Shown here: piece after piece, positions 17,626-25,510 of the stretch
How the letters are laid out: each line of letters begins with the position of its first letter
Position numbering within the stretch: position 1 is the first letter of the stretch
Origin: Bacteroidaceae bacterium
GTDB taxonomy: Bacteria; Bacteroidota; Bacteroidia; Bacteroidales; Barnesiellaceae_A
DNA: 41,313 nucleotides
Direction: 5' to 3'
NCBI GenBank assembly: GCA_017532725.1
Contig: JAFXIZ010000013.1
Location: 1 to 41,313, forward strand
Position numbers and translations under genes: made by a program
Notes under the pieces: generated by a model
The model's input: the letters and a program-made list of their open reading frames with translations, nothing else
Database searches by the model: none
Told to the model about the DNA's origin: nothing

Positions 17626-17801
17626 GAGGGTGTGTCAAAATTGAAATATCCCTCCGTCGCTATGCGACACCTCCCTTAATCTAAGGGAGGAGAAATCAGC
17701 GTAAAACGCTGATTTAAAGCCGTAGGCTTCTGCTCCTCTAAATTAGAGGAGCTGTCAGCACTGCTGACTGAGGAGTATTACCGGAATTTTGACACACCCT
17801 C
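17626..17801. mobile_element. 176-bp MITE-like element of six hairpins with terminal inverted repeats
   Basis: The ends are perfect 17-bp inverted repeats (17626-17642 and 17785-17801). Inside are six perfect hairpins, each drawn here with a three-base loop: 17656-17668 (5 bp), 17670-17690 (9 bp), 17693-17715 (10 bp), 17717-17729 (5 bp), 17732-17752 (9-10 bp) and 17754-17768 (6 bp). There is no open reading frame, so it would be non-autonomous. No clear target-site duplication is visible. Arms 1-2 and arms 6-5 read in opposite directions are homologous. The right end lies 16 bases before the aqpZ start codon. Confidence 0.75.
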
Positions 17802-17817
17802 ACAAAAACTAATCTGT

Positions 17818-18501
17818 ATGAAAAAGTATTTGGCAGAAATGGTTGGAACAATGGTACTTGTTCTTATGGGCTGTGGAACGGCTGTGAGTTTGGCTTGTGG
17901 TGTTGACACAGCATCGGTTGTAGGTACGGCCTTGGCATTCGGATTGTCGGTGGTTGCTATGGCTTATACCATAGGTGGTGTCAGTGGTTGCCACATTAAT
18001 CCTGCTATCACGCTGGGTGTGTGGTTGTCGAAGAGAATGAGTGGTAAGGATGCTGTTATGTATATGCTATTCCAAGTAATAGGCGCATTTATCGGCTCGG
18101 CTCTTCTCTACCTCTTTGTAACACAATCGGGTGCAACATTCGAAGGTACAACAACGGGTGCAAATACCTGTTCGGGAACACCTGTAGGTGGCCTTATTGT
18201 GGAGATTGTTCTTACCTTTATATTTGTACTTGTAGTGTTGGGTACTACCGATGAGAAGAAGGGAGCCGGCAACTTGGCAGGTTTGGCTATTGGTTTGTCG
18301 TTGGTGCTTATTCACTTGGTAGGTATTCATTATACCGGAACATCTGTCAACCCTGCTCGCTCTATCGCTCCTGCAGTATTCCAAGGAGGACAGGCTCTCA
18401 GCGAATTGTGGGTATTCATCGTAGGTCCTTTTGTTGGTGCTGTTCTGTCGGCTCTTGTATGGAAGTGCATCGGTGGTGAATGTAAATGCTGCAAAAAGTA
18501 A
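17818..18501 (+). CDS. aqpZ: Aquaporin Z-like channel (MIP family)
   Basis: This 227-residue inner-membrane channel has six helices and two half-helices with the NPA motifs HINPAITLG and SVNPARSIAP. The residue pattern with H and C next to the first NPA and R in the second NPAR is that of water-selective AqpZ rather than glycerol facilitators. The C-terminus (IGGECKCCKK) is unusually Cys- and Lys-rich. The ATG at 17818 has a leader containing the hairpin element, with the predicted promoter about 210 bases upstream. The gene is divergent from tadA, and a terminator follows. Confidence 0.93.
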   Translation: MKKYLAEMVGTMVLVLMGCGTAVSLACGVDTASVVGTALAFGLSVVAMAYTIGGVSGCHINPAITLGVWLSKRMSGKDAVMYMLFQVIGAFIGSALLYLFVTQSGATFEGTTTGANTCSGTPVGGLIVEIVLTFIFVLVVLGTTDEKKGAGNLAGLAIGLSLVLIHLVGIHYTGTSVNPARSIAPAVFQGGQALSELWVFIVGPFVGAVLSALVWKCIGGECKCCKK

Positions 18502-18520
18502 TTGTGGTTAGATAAAAATA

Positions 18521-18562
18521 ATAAGCCCATCCGGTATCGATTATCGGATGGGTTATTTGTTT
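18521..18562. terminator. Terminator between aqpZ and the convergent hypothetical gene
   Basis: A 10-bp stem with one G-U pair (18524-18533 with 18545-18554) and an 11-base loop is followed by TTATTTGTTT. It can serve both convergent genes. Confidence 0.75.
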
Positions 18563-18576
18563 AACAATGTATCTTG

Positions 18577-19089
18577 TTAGTTGAGGTATTGTTGCGAGGC
18601 GTGTTTCGACGGCGTTGCTTCGTTGTTGTGTGAGGGCGATTCTATTACAGTGAAGATGTGTTTTATCTCGTTTATGGTAGGACGGATAATGTGGTCGATA
18701 ATGTAGTCGTCGGGCAATTCATCATCGATGCAATCGACACGCGATATAAGTATTTGTTGTGTCTTGGGTACATACTGTATGGTTGTAATATCCACCTCCA
18801 TAATAAGTTGCATAACGTAGTAGCATAGTTGCAACTCTTCCTCTCGGCTGGCCGGGGCGCAGGGGATGAATACCTCGAAGGCAATATAGTTGCCTGTGCC
18901 TATATGCTTGTTCTCGCCATTGGCTGTTACGTTGATGTTGATGACTATCTCATCGCCATATTCGTTGGTAATGGTGACGGGAAAAACAAACAGTTCGTCT
19001 TGGTCGATTATCTCGCACTCATAGCCTATTTGCGATATGAGTGTGGCGAGTCGTTGCAATGCTCCGGGTATATCGACGGTCTTTTTCAT
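18577..19089 (-). CDS. Hypothetical protein, YbjN-like fold possible
   Basis: This 170-residue cytosolic protein has no recognised catalytic motif. It starts MKKTVDIPGALQRLATLISQ; the ATG at 19089 is preferred to an in-frame TTG at 19108-19110. Alternating strands and helices (EIIDQDELFVFPVTI, EIVININVTANGENK, LQLCYYVMQLIMEVD, RPTINEIKHIFTVIE) resemble YbjN or type-III-chaperone folds, but this is only a shape comparison. The last 20 residues are polar and probably disordered. It begins 10 bases after the SIMPL-domain gene and is probably cotranscribed with it. Confidence 0.7.
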   Translation of the reverse strand: MKKTVDIPGALQRLATLISQIGYECEIIDQDELFVFPVTITNEYGDEIVININVTANGENKHIGTGNYIAFEVFIPCAPASREEELQLCYYVMQLIMEVDITTIQYVPKTQQILISRVDCIDDELPDDYIIDHIIRPTINEIKHIFTVIESPSHNNEATPSKHASQQYLN

Positions 19090-19099
19090 ACAGTCGTTG

Positions 19100-19810
19100 T
19101 CAATCTTCAAGATAGTAAACTACCGATGTTACCACCCTTACGTTCTTGAGGTAGGGTGTGTATTGGTCGCGGCTGGTGATAGAGAATTGTCCTTGTGAGG
19201 CAGTCTTTATCTTGCCCAATTTGCTATCCGAGTCGGAGGCAAACTGCTCGGCTGCTTGGCGAGCGTTGCGTGTGGCTTCGGCTATCATATCGGGCTTTAG
19301 TTCGTTGAGCCCCGTAAATTGGTAATCAATCTGTGCATCGTATTCGCCCGAAACAATGGCTATGCCTTTGTCGAGCAGTTCGCCCTGTTCGTTGATGAGG
19401 TTTCGCACAAGATCGACTTGTTTCGACGAAACGGTAATGATAGTGCGAAGGTTGTATCGGTAAGGGATGTTTTGATTGACGTAGCGTTCGGCCTGAAGGT
19501 CTATAATTTCGGGTGGTGATACCGATATCTCATCATCCGATATGCCTTTGGCCTTGAGATAGTCTATAATGATTTTGTTTTTGTTATTTACTTGTGAGGC
19601 AAGAGCCTCCAAGTCGTTGCCTACTTCTTTATATACCAAGGGCCACACCACCTTGTCGGCAGGTACGATACGCTCTGATAAACCTCGCACCGATACAGTG
19701 CGTTCATCGCCCAAAGCATTTTCAAGTCCCGATGCGATACGATTGCCCAATAAGAACAATCCTATTGCGATAATGATAGCGGCAATAACGCTTTTGTTGT
19801 TTTGTGCCAT
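19100..19810 (-). CDS. SIMPL-domain (DUF541) membrane-anchored protein
   Basis: This 236-residue protein has one N-terminal membrane segment (VIAAIIIAIGLFLLGNRIA) and a periplasmic SIMPL domain starting at RTVSVRGLSERIVPADKVVW. Later conserved pieces are GISDDEISVSPPEI and EATRNARQAAEQFASDSDSKLGKI, typical of this family of oligomeric periplasmic proteins linked to oxidative and envelope stress. The ATG at 19810 starts MAQNNKS; a longer reading upstream would not help. It is the first gene of a two-gene unit. No convincing promoter was found in the 104 bases to yraN. Confidence 0.85.
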   Translation of the reverse strand: MAQNNKSVIAAIIIAIGLFLLGNRIASGLENALGDERTVSVRGLSERIVPADKVVWPLVYKEVGNDLEALASQVNNKNKIIIDYLKAKGISDDEISVSPPEIIDLQAERYVNQNIPYRYNLRTIITVSSKQVDLVRNLINEQGELLDKGIAIVSGEYDAQIDYQFTGLNELKPDMIAEATRNARQAAEQFASDSDSKLGKIKTASQGQFSITSRDQYTPYLKNVRVVTSVVYYLED

Positions 19811-19884
19811 AATCTGTAGATTTAAAATATGAGCAAAGTAAATAAATTGTATGGTGAAAAGCAATACCGTATGTAGGAATTATG

Positions 19885-19892
19885 TATTTTTG
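19885..19892 (+). promoter_or_regulatory. TAnnTTTG element upstream of yraN
   Basis: TATTTTTG, 22 bases before the yraN ATG. No TTG at normal distance. Confidence 0.4.
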
Positions 19893-19914
19893 TACATTGT
19901 AAATATGTATAACT

Positions 19915-20283
19915 ATGGCACAGCACAATCTATTGGGAAAGAGTGGTGAGGAACTTGCTTCGGAATACTTGATAAGTCGTGGGTACATTGTGCGCGATAT
20001 CAACTGGGTGAGTGGCAAGTATGAACTTGACATTGTTGCCTTTAAGGATGATATGTTGGTAGTTGTGGAGGTAAAGACGCGCCGAAACAGCGATTTTGCT
20101 TATCCCGAGGAGGCTGTTACCGATAAAAAGATACGCAATATAGTGCGTGCTACCGAGGCTTATGTCCTCTCGCACGACTTGGATTGCGATGTGCGATTTG
20201 ATGTGGTGTCGATAGTGGGTAAAGAGCCTCCGTTTGAGGTAGAACATATCGAGGACGCCTTCTTGCCACCTCTTAATATGTGA
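19915..20283 (+). CDS. yraN: YraN family endonuclease-like protein (UPF0102)
   Basis: This 122-residue protein has the UPF0102 layout: a helix GKSGEELASEYLISRGY, then DINWVSGKYELDIVAFKDDMLVVVEVKTR. E37, D39 and the EVK at 52-54 form the restriction-endonuclease-like catalytic set (E-x-D ... E-x-K). The cellular role of the family is not settled. It is the first of three plus-strand genes (yraN, yjbR, birA), with a 4-base gap to the next. Confidence 0.9.
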   Translation: MAQHNLLGKSGEELASEYLISRGYIVRDINWVSGKYELDIVAFKDDMLVVVEVKTRRNSDFAYPEEAVTDKKIRNIVRATEAYVLSHDLDCDVRFDVVSIVGKEPPFEVEHIEDAFLPPLNM

Positions 20284-20287
20284 GATT

Positions 20288-20677
20288 ATGGATATAGAGA
20301 GCCTGCGCGATTTCTGTCTGTCGCTTCCGTTGGTTACCGAGTGTTTCCCTTTTGACGAAACTACTCTTGTATTTAAGGTAGAGGGGCGAATGTTTCTCTT
20401 TACGGGATTGGAGCATCCCGAGTTGAGTGCAAATGTCAAGTGTGACCCCGACTATGCGTTGGAGTTGCGTGATAGGTATGCCGAGGTGGAGCCGGGATTT
20501 CATTGCAACAAAAAGTATTGGAACACTATACACATAACCCCGTCACTGCCCGATGATGTTATGCGAGGGTGGGTGCTACACTCTTATCCCGAGGTGGTAA
20601 AGAAGTTTGCACGCGTTCACCGAGAGAGAATTTTTAAATTGCTTGACGAATGGAAAAGCCTGAATGGAATATTATAA
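20288..20677 (+). CDS. MmcQ/YjbR family protein
   Basis: This 129-residue protein begins MDIESLRDFCLSLPLVTECFPF and has the YjbR fold markers FKVEGRMF, NVKCDP, GFHCNKKYWNTI and a C-terminal helix SYPEVVKKF. YjbR/MmcQ proteins have a cyanobacterial-CyaY-like fold and a proposed DNA-binding role; the function is not established. Its 3' end overlaps birA by 28 bases, which indicates coupled expression. Confidence 0.88.
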   Translation: MDIESLRDFCLSLPLVTECFPFDETTLVFKVEGRMFLFTGLEHPELSANVKCDPDYALELRDRYAEVEPGFHCNKKYWNTIHITPSLPDDVMRGWVLHSYPEVVKKFARVHRERIFKLLDEWKSLNGIL

Positions 20678-21393
20678 AATTGGATGAGGTGGCATCGACC
20701 AACACCTACCTCAATGAGTTGGATAATCAGTCGGAACAGCCCGAGGGGTGTGTGGTCGTGACCCATACACAATCGGCCGGCCGAGGTCAACGAGGCAATT
20801 CGTGGGAGGCTGCTCCGGGGCAGAATCTCACTTTCTCGTATCTGTTGCGACCTCAAGGTGTAGCACCACAGGAGCAGTTTGTCTTGTCGCAGATTGTGGC
20901 GTTGGCTGTTGTCGATGTGCTGTCGCGATATATCGATAATGTAACTGTCAAATGGCCCAACGATATATATTATTGCGATAAAAAGATAGCCGGTATTCTT
21001 ATTGAACATAACCTTACGGGTATGACCATATCGCGCACAATTGTTGGTATTGGGTTGAATATCAATCAAAAGGAGTTTGTGAGCAACGCCCCCAATCCTG
21101 TATCGCTTGCGCAGATTACAGGTGGAGAGTATGACTTGGATGCTGTTCTTGGTGAGATTTTGTCGGCTACATCGCAGCGATATGCTATGCTGGATGGTGG
21201 GGTGCAGGCTCTGCAACACGATTATGCCTCGGTGCTATATCGCCGAGAGGGTTATCATAGGTATAGCGATAGCGCCGGCGTGTTTGAGGCTGCTATAAAG
21301 GAGGTAAAACCCGATGGGCATTTGGTGCTGTCGGATCGCGAGGGTAAGGAGCGATGCTACGCCTTTAAGGAGGTGGCCTTTGTTATTGCCTGA
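20650..21393 (+). CDS. birA: Biotin-[acetyl-CoA-carboxylase] ligase
   Basis: This 247-residue enzyme makes biotinyl-AMP and transfers biotin to the carboxyl-carrier protein. The biotinyl-AMP loop GRGQRGNSW is at 44-52, KWPNDI at 101-106 and KIAGILIE at 112-119, followed by IVGIGLNIN. It lacks the N-terminal helix-turn-helix of the E. coli protein, so it should not act as a repressor. The ATG lies inside yjbR, so translation is probably coupled. Confidence 0.95.
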   Translation: MEKPEWNIIKLDEVASTNTYLNELDNQSEQPEGCVVVTHTQSAGRGQRGNSWEAAPGQNLTFSYLLRPQGVAPQEQFVLSQIVALAVVDVLSRYIDNVTVKWPNDIYYCDKKIAGILIEHNLTGMTISRTIVGIGLNINQKEFVSNAPNPVSLAQITGGEYDLDAVLGEILSATSQRYAMLDGGVQALQHDYASVLYRREGYHRYSDSAGVFEAAIKEVKPDGHLVLSDREGKERCYAFKEVAFVIA

Positions 21394-21440
21394 TACTGTT
21401 TTTGGGGGATAAAAACTAACCACTTTTGTCCACATTACCC

Positions 21441-22292
21441 TTATTTGCGCTTACCTTGTGTTACAACAGGTAGCGTGGGCGTAATGGCCTGCAAGCGTGC
21501 TATCTCCGATTGCAGATGCTTCGACGGACGTGTGGCGTAGGCGCGTTGCAGCAACTCGATGGTACGAGGCAGATGGTTGTCTATAATATGCTGTTTGCGT
21601 GCGATATAGACGGAGTCGATGGGCTGCGCATCTTGCAGGTATAGCGAGTCGATTTCTTGTAGATGCTTGCAGTCTTGTGTAGAGTAGTATGCGCCCAGCA
21701 GAGTAATTATTTCATAATTGTCGGTATCGCTTTTCAATACATCTTCGTACAGTGCAATAGCCTCCTCGTGCTTGCCTTGGTAGAAAAGAGCATCGGCCTT
21801 GATTTTCTTGAAACGGTTGCTGTTGGGGGTTACCTCGAGTAGTTCGTCGGCAATGGCGATTGTTTGGTTGGTCTTGCGTGCAAATGCGTAGAAATCAAGT
21901 AGGTAGATATTAAAGACCCTTGCCAACCATTTGTTGTTGCTCTTGAGGTTGTGCAACAAGCCCTCATATACCTGTGCATTGTGGATGAGGCGCGTGCGCA
22001 CATACACTTGTTGCAGTAATGAGTCGATGTGTACGCGATTGCGTTGCGATAGTTCGAGGAAGTGATTTTCGGTGGGAATATCCTCCAAGAATTGAGCCGC
22101 AATAAGAGCCGTTGAGTAAGGCACAACATCGGCAGGTCGCAGTTGTACCATTTGGGTAGATGTGGACAAAACCTCCTTCCACTCTGCGTGGTTGAAGTGG
22201 TCATCCATACGCGATGTCAGTCGCTCGTAACTTGTAGCAAGTGCCGACAATGCTGTGGAAAACAGTAATATGGTGTATATAAGTCTTTTCAT
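21441..22292 (-). CDS. Exported TPR-like protein
   Basis: This 283-residue protein has a signal peptide (MKRLIYTILLFSTALSALA) from the ATG at 22292; the longer reading upstream is rejected. The rest is helical, with TPR-like pairs such as NRFKKIKADALFYQGKHEEA followed by IALYEDVLKSDTDNYEIITLLGAYY. The C-terminus is basic (TQGKRK). No enzymatic motif was seen. It converges on birA with only 47 bases between stops. A TAACTTTG element lies 45 bases upstream (22344-22337). Confidence 0.75.
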   Translation of the reverse strand: MKRLIYTILLFSTALSALATSYERLTSRMDDHFNHAEWKEVLSTSTQMVQLRPADVVPYSTALIAAQFLEDIPTENHFLELSQRNRVHIDSLLQQVYVRTRLIHNAQVYEGLLHNLKSNNKWLARVFNIYLLDFYAFARKTNQTIAIADELLEVTPNSNRFKKIKADALFYQGKHEEAIALYEDVLKSDTDNYEIITLLGAYYSTQDCKHLQEIDSLYLQDAQPIDSVYIARKQHIIDNHLPRTIELLQRAYATRPSKHLQSEIARLQAITPTLPVVTQGKRK

Positions 22293-22447
22293 ATATCCTG
22301 TAGCCAATTGTTTGTTGTGTAAGTTGGTTACAACGGCAAAGTTAATGCTAAAACAATTACGGTGCATAATTTTTATTATTTTTATAACGATAAATAATGT
22401 CGTTGAGGCTGTTTTGTAACATAAATTCTATAAAAACAAAGGTTTTA

Positions 22448-22479
22448 TTTGCATTGTTAAGGTATTCACTCTATATTTG
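22448..22479 (+). promoter_or_regulatory. pyrH-frr promoter
   Basis: TTTG (22448-22451), a 20-base spacer and TATATTTG (22472-22479). It fits the consensus fully and rules out the in-frame GTG at 22479 as the start of pyrH. Confidence 0.75.
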
Positions 22480-22502
22480 TGGTAATAAACTTAAAAAAGA
22501 AT

Positions 22503-23213
22503 ATGGAGAGAAAATTCAAGAGAATATTGCTCAAGTTGAGTGGTGAGTCACTTATGGGCGAGCAACAATATGGTATCGACCCCAAGCGTGCCGGCGAATA
22601 TGCCGCACAAATCAAGGAGATAGCCGATATGGGTATCGAGATAGGTATTGTAATTGGTGGTGGTAATATATTTCGCGGCTTGAGTGGTGCAACAAAGGGT
22701 TTTGATCGTGTCAAGGGCGATCAAATGGGTATGCTTGCCACTGTTATTAACAGTTTGGCATTAAGTTCGGCACTCGAGGCGGCAGGACAAAAAGCCCGTG
22801 TATTCACAGCCATAGATATGCACCCCATAGGCGAGCATTATAGCAAATGGCGCGCCATCGAGGCTATGAAGCGTGGCGAGATAGCCATTATGTCGTGTGG
22901 CACAGGCAATCCCTTCTTTACTACCGACACAGGCTCGGCACTTCGTGGTATAGAGATAGAGGCCGATGTAATGCTCAAAGGTACTCGTGTTGACGGTATT
23001 TATACAGCCGACCCCGAGAAAGACCCTACAGCCACCAAGTTCGACAGTATTACTTATGATGAGATATATACTCGTGGACTCAAGGTGATGGACCTTACAG
23101 CCACTACATTATGCAAAGAGAATAATCTGCCTATCATCGTATTTGATATGGATACAGTGGGCAATCTCAAGAAGGTAATGTCGGGCGAGAATATAGGAAC
23201 TTATGTATATTGA
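22503..23213 (+). CDS. pyrH: UMP kinase
   Basis: This 236-residue enzyme phosphorylates UMP to UDP and is normally a GTP-regulated hexamer. The amino-acid-kinase fold shows RILLKLSGESLMG at the start, IVIGGGNIFRG in the nucleotide region and GTGNPFFTTDTGSALRG in the UMP region. The start is ATG 22503, which gives MERKFK. It lies 26 bases before frr, the widely conserved pyrH-frr order. Confidence 0.97.
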   Translation: MERKFKRILLKLSGESLMGEQQYGIDPKRAGEYAAQIKEIADMGIEIGIVIGGGNIFRGLSGATKGFDRVKGDQMGMLATVINSLALSSALEAAGQKARVFTAIDMHPIGEHYSKWRAIEAMKRGEIAIMSCGTGNPFFTTDTGSALRGIEIEADVMLKGTRVDGIYTADPEKDPTATKFDSITYDEIYTRGLKVMDLTATTLCKENNLPIIVFDMDTVGNLKKVMSGENIGTYVY

Positions 23214-23239
23214 TAATATAGAAATAAAAAAATAGAACT

Positions 23240-23800
23240 ATGGAAGATGTAAAAACGTATCTCGACGCTGCCGAGAAGAAAATGGAGCAAACAGTGGAGT
23301 TTCTTGACGAAACTTTGGCTCATATCCGTGCAGGAAAGGCAAGTCCTAAATTGCTTGATAACATCCGTGTAGATTATTATGGCTCAATGATGCCTATCAG
23401 TGGTGCTGCCAATGTGCAAGTGCCCGATGCTCGTACCATTGTGATAACTCCTTGGGAAAAATCAATGTTCCGTGTAATTGAGAAGGCTATTATCGACTCG
23501 GAGTTGGGTATTACTCCCGAAAATAATGGAGAGGTAATACGCATCTCTATACCTCCTCTAACCGAGGAGCGTCGTAAGGCTCTTGTTAAGCAATCGAAGA
23601 ACGAGGTTGAGAATGCCAAGGTAAGTATTCGTAATGCTCGTCGTGATGCTATTGAGGGCTTGAAGAAGGCTGTGAAAAACGGTATGCCCGAGGATGTATC
23701 GAAAGATGGTGAAAATGCCGTTCAAAAACTTCACGATAAGATGATGAAACGTCTTGATGAACTCTTTGCTGCAAAAGAAAAAGAGATTCTTACCGTATAA
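23240..23800 (+). CDS. frr: Ribosome recycling factor
   Basis: This 186-residue tRNA-mimic separates ribosomal subunits after termination, with EF-G. Its three-helix bundle and beta domain are seen in [15 protein letters not shown] [27 protein letters not shown] and the long C-terminal helix ending [17 protein letters not shown]. The length equals the family standard. It is the second gene of the pyrH operon and is followed by a terminator. Confidence 0.97.
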   Translation: MEDVKTYLDAAEKKMEQTVEFLDETLAHIRAGKASPKLLDNIRVDYYGSMMPISGAANVQVPDARTIVITPWEKSMFRVIEKAIIDSELGITPENNGEVIRISIPPLTEERRKALVKQSKNEVENAKVSIRNARRDAIEGLKKAVKNGMPEDVSKDGENAVQKLHDKMMKRLDELFAAKEKEILTV

Positions 23801-23823
23801 GAAGAAATATTGAATTGTCAATG

Positions 23824-23854
23824 GGCGCACTCGGTCAATCGGGTGCGCCTTTTT
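23824..23854 (+). terminator. pyrH-frr terminator
   Basis: A 10-bp stem with one G-U pair (23824-23833 with 23840-23849) and a six-base loop is followed by TTTTT. Confidence 0.85.
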
Positions 23855-23977
23855 GTTAAATAATGGTTGCTATTTAACAAAATTATTGGGCGTGGTTTTA
23901 AACTTTTGCAGTTGGTGCAAGTCTTAAGGAAAAGAAAACATTACAAAAACATTGTATCACCCTTAATACGTGAAGTT

Positions 23978-24994
23978 ATGAGAAAGAGATTATTTACAAT
24001 GTGCCTTGCCACAATACTTGCCTTGGGTACAATAGACTCGGCAGAGGCTCAAAGAGGCAACCGTAGCGAAAATTCTTCGCGTACAACAACTACTACTACC
24101 GGTCGTCGTGCCACATCAAGTAGTAGTGCTGCTAAAAGTGTAAGTACGACAACGCGCAATAGTTCAACCACAAGCCGCAATAAGTCGGCAGTGACTCCAA
24201 GCAGCAGAACATCGAAGAGTATTTCGACAGCAACGGCTACATCTACTACTCGCAGGAGTACGGTAACCAACAACAGTAAATCGACAACTGCCACAAAGAG
24301 TAATGCTACGGTTGTTACAGGACGTCGTCCTGCAAGCAGTACCAATAGTAATGCTACCGTAGTAGAGCGCAACAATCGTCCTGATTCGAACAAGCAATCT
24401 TCAGCCGGAACAAAAGGTGGTGATGCAGGAAGAAACGGAGGTAACAAAGCGTACCATCAAGAAAAACCCCACGCTCAGTATGACCACAAAACGCCTCCCC
24501 CTTCGGGATACCGTCCTAACCATCGCCCCCCTCACGGGTATAATATAGTACCTCCTCCTCACGGTCACGGATGCCCTATTGACTATCGTTTCAATACGCC
24601 TCCTCCTCCCCGTGCGCACCGATATACTCTCGGAGGTCTGACGTATTACTTCTACGATTGCTGCTTCCACGCACTTGTTAACGGAGTATATCAGGTTGTA
24701 GCAGCACCCTTCGGGTTGCAAATGCTGTCACTCCCTGTGGGATATGAAACAATAGTATATAATAATTCGTTCTATTACTATTACGACGGAGCATACTATC
24801 GCAACTACGGCACTCACTTTGAGGTAGTTCGCCCTATGATAGGAATGATGGTACCTTACTTGCCCAACTATGGTGTTAGTTACGTTTACTACAACAACCG
24901 TCCGGCATATTACTATAATGGCTACTATTACTACGAGGAGCCTGTATATGGAGGCGTAGCCTATCGCGTAGTAGGCAGGTACTATCCCTATTAA
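23978..24994 (+). CDS. DUF6515-like secreted protein, Ser/Thr-rich and Tyr-rich
   Basis: This 338-residue protein has a signal peptide (MRKRLFTMCLATILALGTID, cleaved near AEA-QRG). Residues 27-175 are low-complexity Ser/Thr/Arg/Asn, and 180-235 are rich in His, Pro and Gly (PPSGYRPNHRPPHGY). The C-terminal third has the Tyr repeats of DUF6515 (YYYYDGAYYRNYG, PMIGMMVPYLPNYG, YYYNGYYYYEEPVYGG). Such proteins are exported in Bacteroidota, but their function is unknown. A longer in-frame reading from a TTG at 23867 runs through the frr terminator region and is rejected. Confidence 0.8.
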   Translation: MRKRLFTMCLATILALGTIDSAEAQRGNRSENSSRTTTTTTGRRATSSSSAAKSVSTTTRNSSTTSRNKSAVTPSSRTSKSISTATATSTTRRSTVTNNSKSTTATKSNATVVTGRRPASSTNSNATVVERNNRPDSNKQSSAGTKGGDAGRNGGNKAYHQEKPHAQYDHKTPPPSGYRPNHRPPHGYNIVPPPHGHGCPIDYRFNTPPPPRAHRYTLGGLTYYFYDCCFHALVNGVYQVVAAPFGLQMLSLPVGYETIVYNNSFYYYYDGAYYRNYGTHFEVVRPMIGMMVPYLPNYGVSYVYYNNRPAYYYNGYYYYEEPVYGGVAYRVVGRYYPY

Positions 24995-25044
24995 GAAAAT
25001 AGATAAATAAGAACTTCTTATATATTGAAAATGTAGCGATTAAG

Positions 25045-25072
25045 AAGGCATCTTGCGAAAGATGCCTTTTTT
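25045..25072 (+). terminator. Terminator of the DUF6515-like gene
   Basis: A 10-bp stem (25045-25054 with 25059-25068) and GCGA loop are followed by TTTTTT. Confidence 0.85.
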
Positions 25073-25098
25073 GTTACATAAAAAAGCCTTGTTTTTAT

Positions 25099-25129
25099 TT
25101 TGAATTGCTCGAAAAGTGTTTTATCTTTG
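25099..25129 (+). promoter_or_regulatory. Ferredoxin promoter
   Basis: TTTG (25099-25102), a 19-base spacer and TATCTTTG (25122-25129). The predicted leader is about 40 bases. Confidence 0.7.
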
Positions 25130-25174
25130 TCTTTGTTATATAACCTAATATTTATACTTTAAAAATTTAAGACC

Positions 25175-25342
25175 ATGGCTTACGTTATTACAGACAACTG
25201 CGTTGCTTGCGGTTCTTGTATCGGTGAGTGCCCCGTTGAGGCTATCTCTGAGGGCGATATCTACAAAATCGATCCCGACAAATGTCTCGATTGCGGTACT
25301 TGTGCCGGTGTATGTCCCAATGAGGCTATCGTTGAGGGCTAA
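25175..25342 (+). CDS. Small 2[4Fe-4S] ferredoxin
   Basis: This 55-residue protein is too short to appear in many gene lists. It starts MAYVITDNC and contains two cluster motifs: C-V-A-C-G-S-C-I-G-E-C-P (first Cys at 9) and C-L-D-C-G-T-C-A-G-V-C-P (first Cys at 37), both with the P-x-EAI tail. This is the clostridial-type electron carrier that serves enzymes such as pyruvate:ferredoxin oxidoreductase. It has its own consensus promoter and its own terminator, and no redox partner is adjacent. Codon choice is rich in preferred codons, consistent with high expression. Confidence 0.95.
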   Translation: MAYVITDNCVACGSCIGECPVEAISEGDIYKIDPDKCLDCGTCAGVCPNEAIVEG

Positions 25343-25367
25343 TCAAGCACGACAACAGTAAACGTTT

Positions 25368-25398
25368 GGCTATCTCGATTGCGAGGTAGCCTTTTTTG
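25368..25398 (+). terminator. Ferredoxin terminator
   Basis: A 10-bp stem with one G-U pair (25368-25377 with 25382-25391) and ATTG loop are followed by TTTTTT. Confidence 0.85.
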
Positions 25399-25423
25399 TA
25401 CCCATAATCGCAGTGGTAGGTAC

Positions 25424-25457
25424 AAAAAAATACCCTCGACAAGAGTCGGGGGTATTT
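25424..25457 (-). terminator. Terminator of the 25511 gene
   Basis: A 13-bp stem with one G-U pair (25428-25440 with 25445-25457) is followed on the minus strand by TTTTTTT. It faces the ferredoxin terminator. Confidence 0.8.
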
Positions 25458-25510
25458 ATTATATATAGATTGTAGGATATACGGTAGTCGGATTAGCCCT
25501 TAGTGTGGCA

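Noticed and set aside
17626..17801. Possible insertion sequence with a transposase
   Set aside because: There is no open reading frame in 176 bp; it can only be a non-autonomous element.
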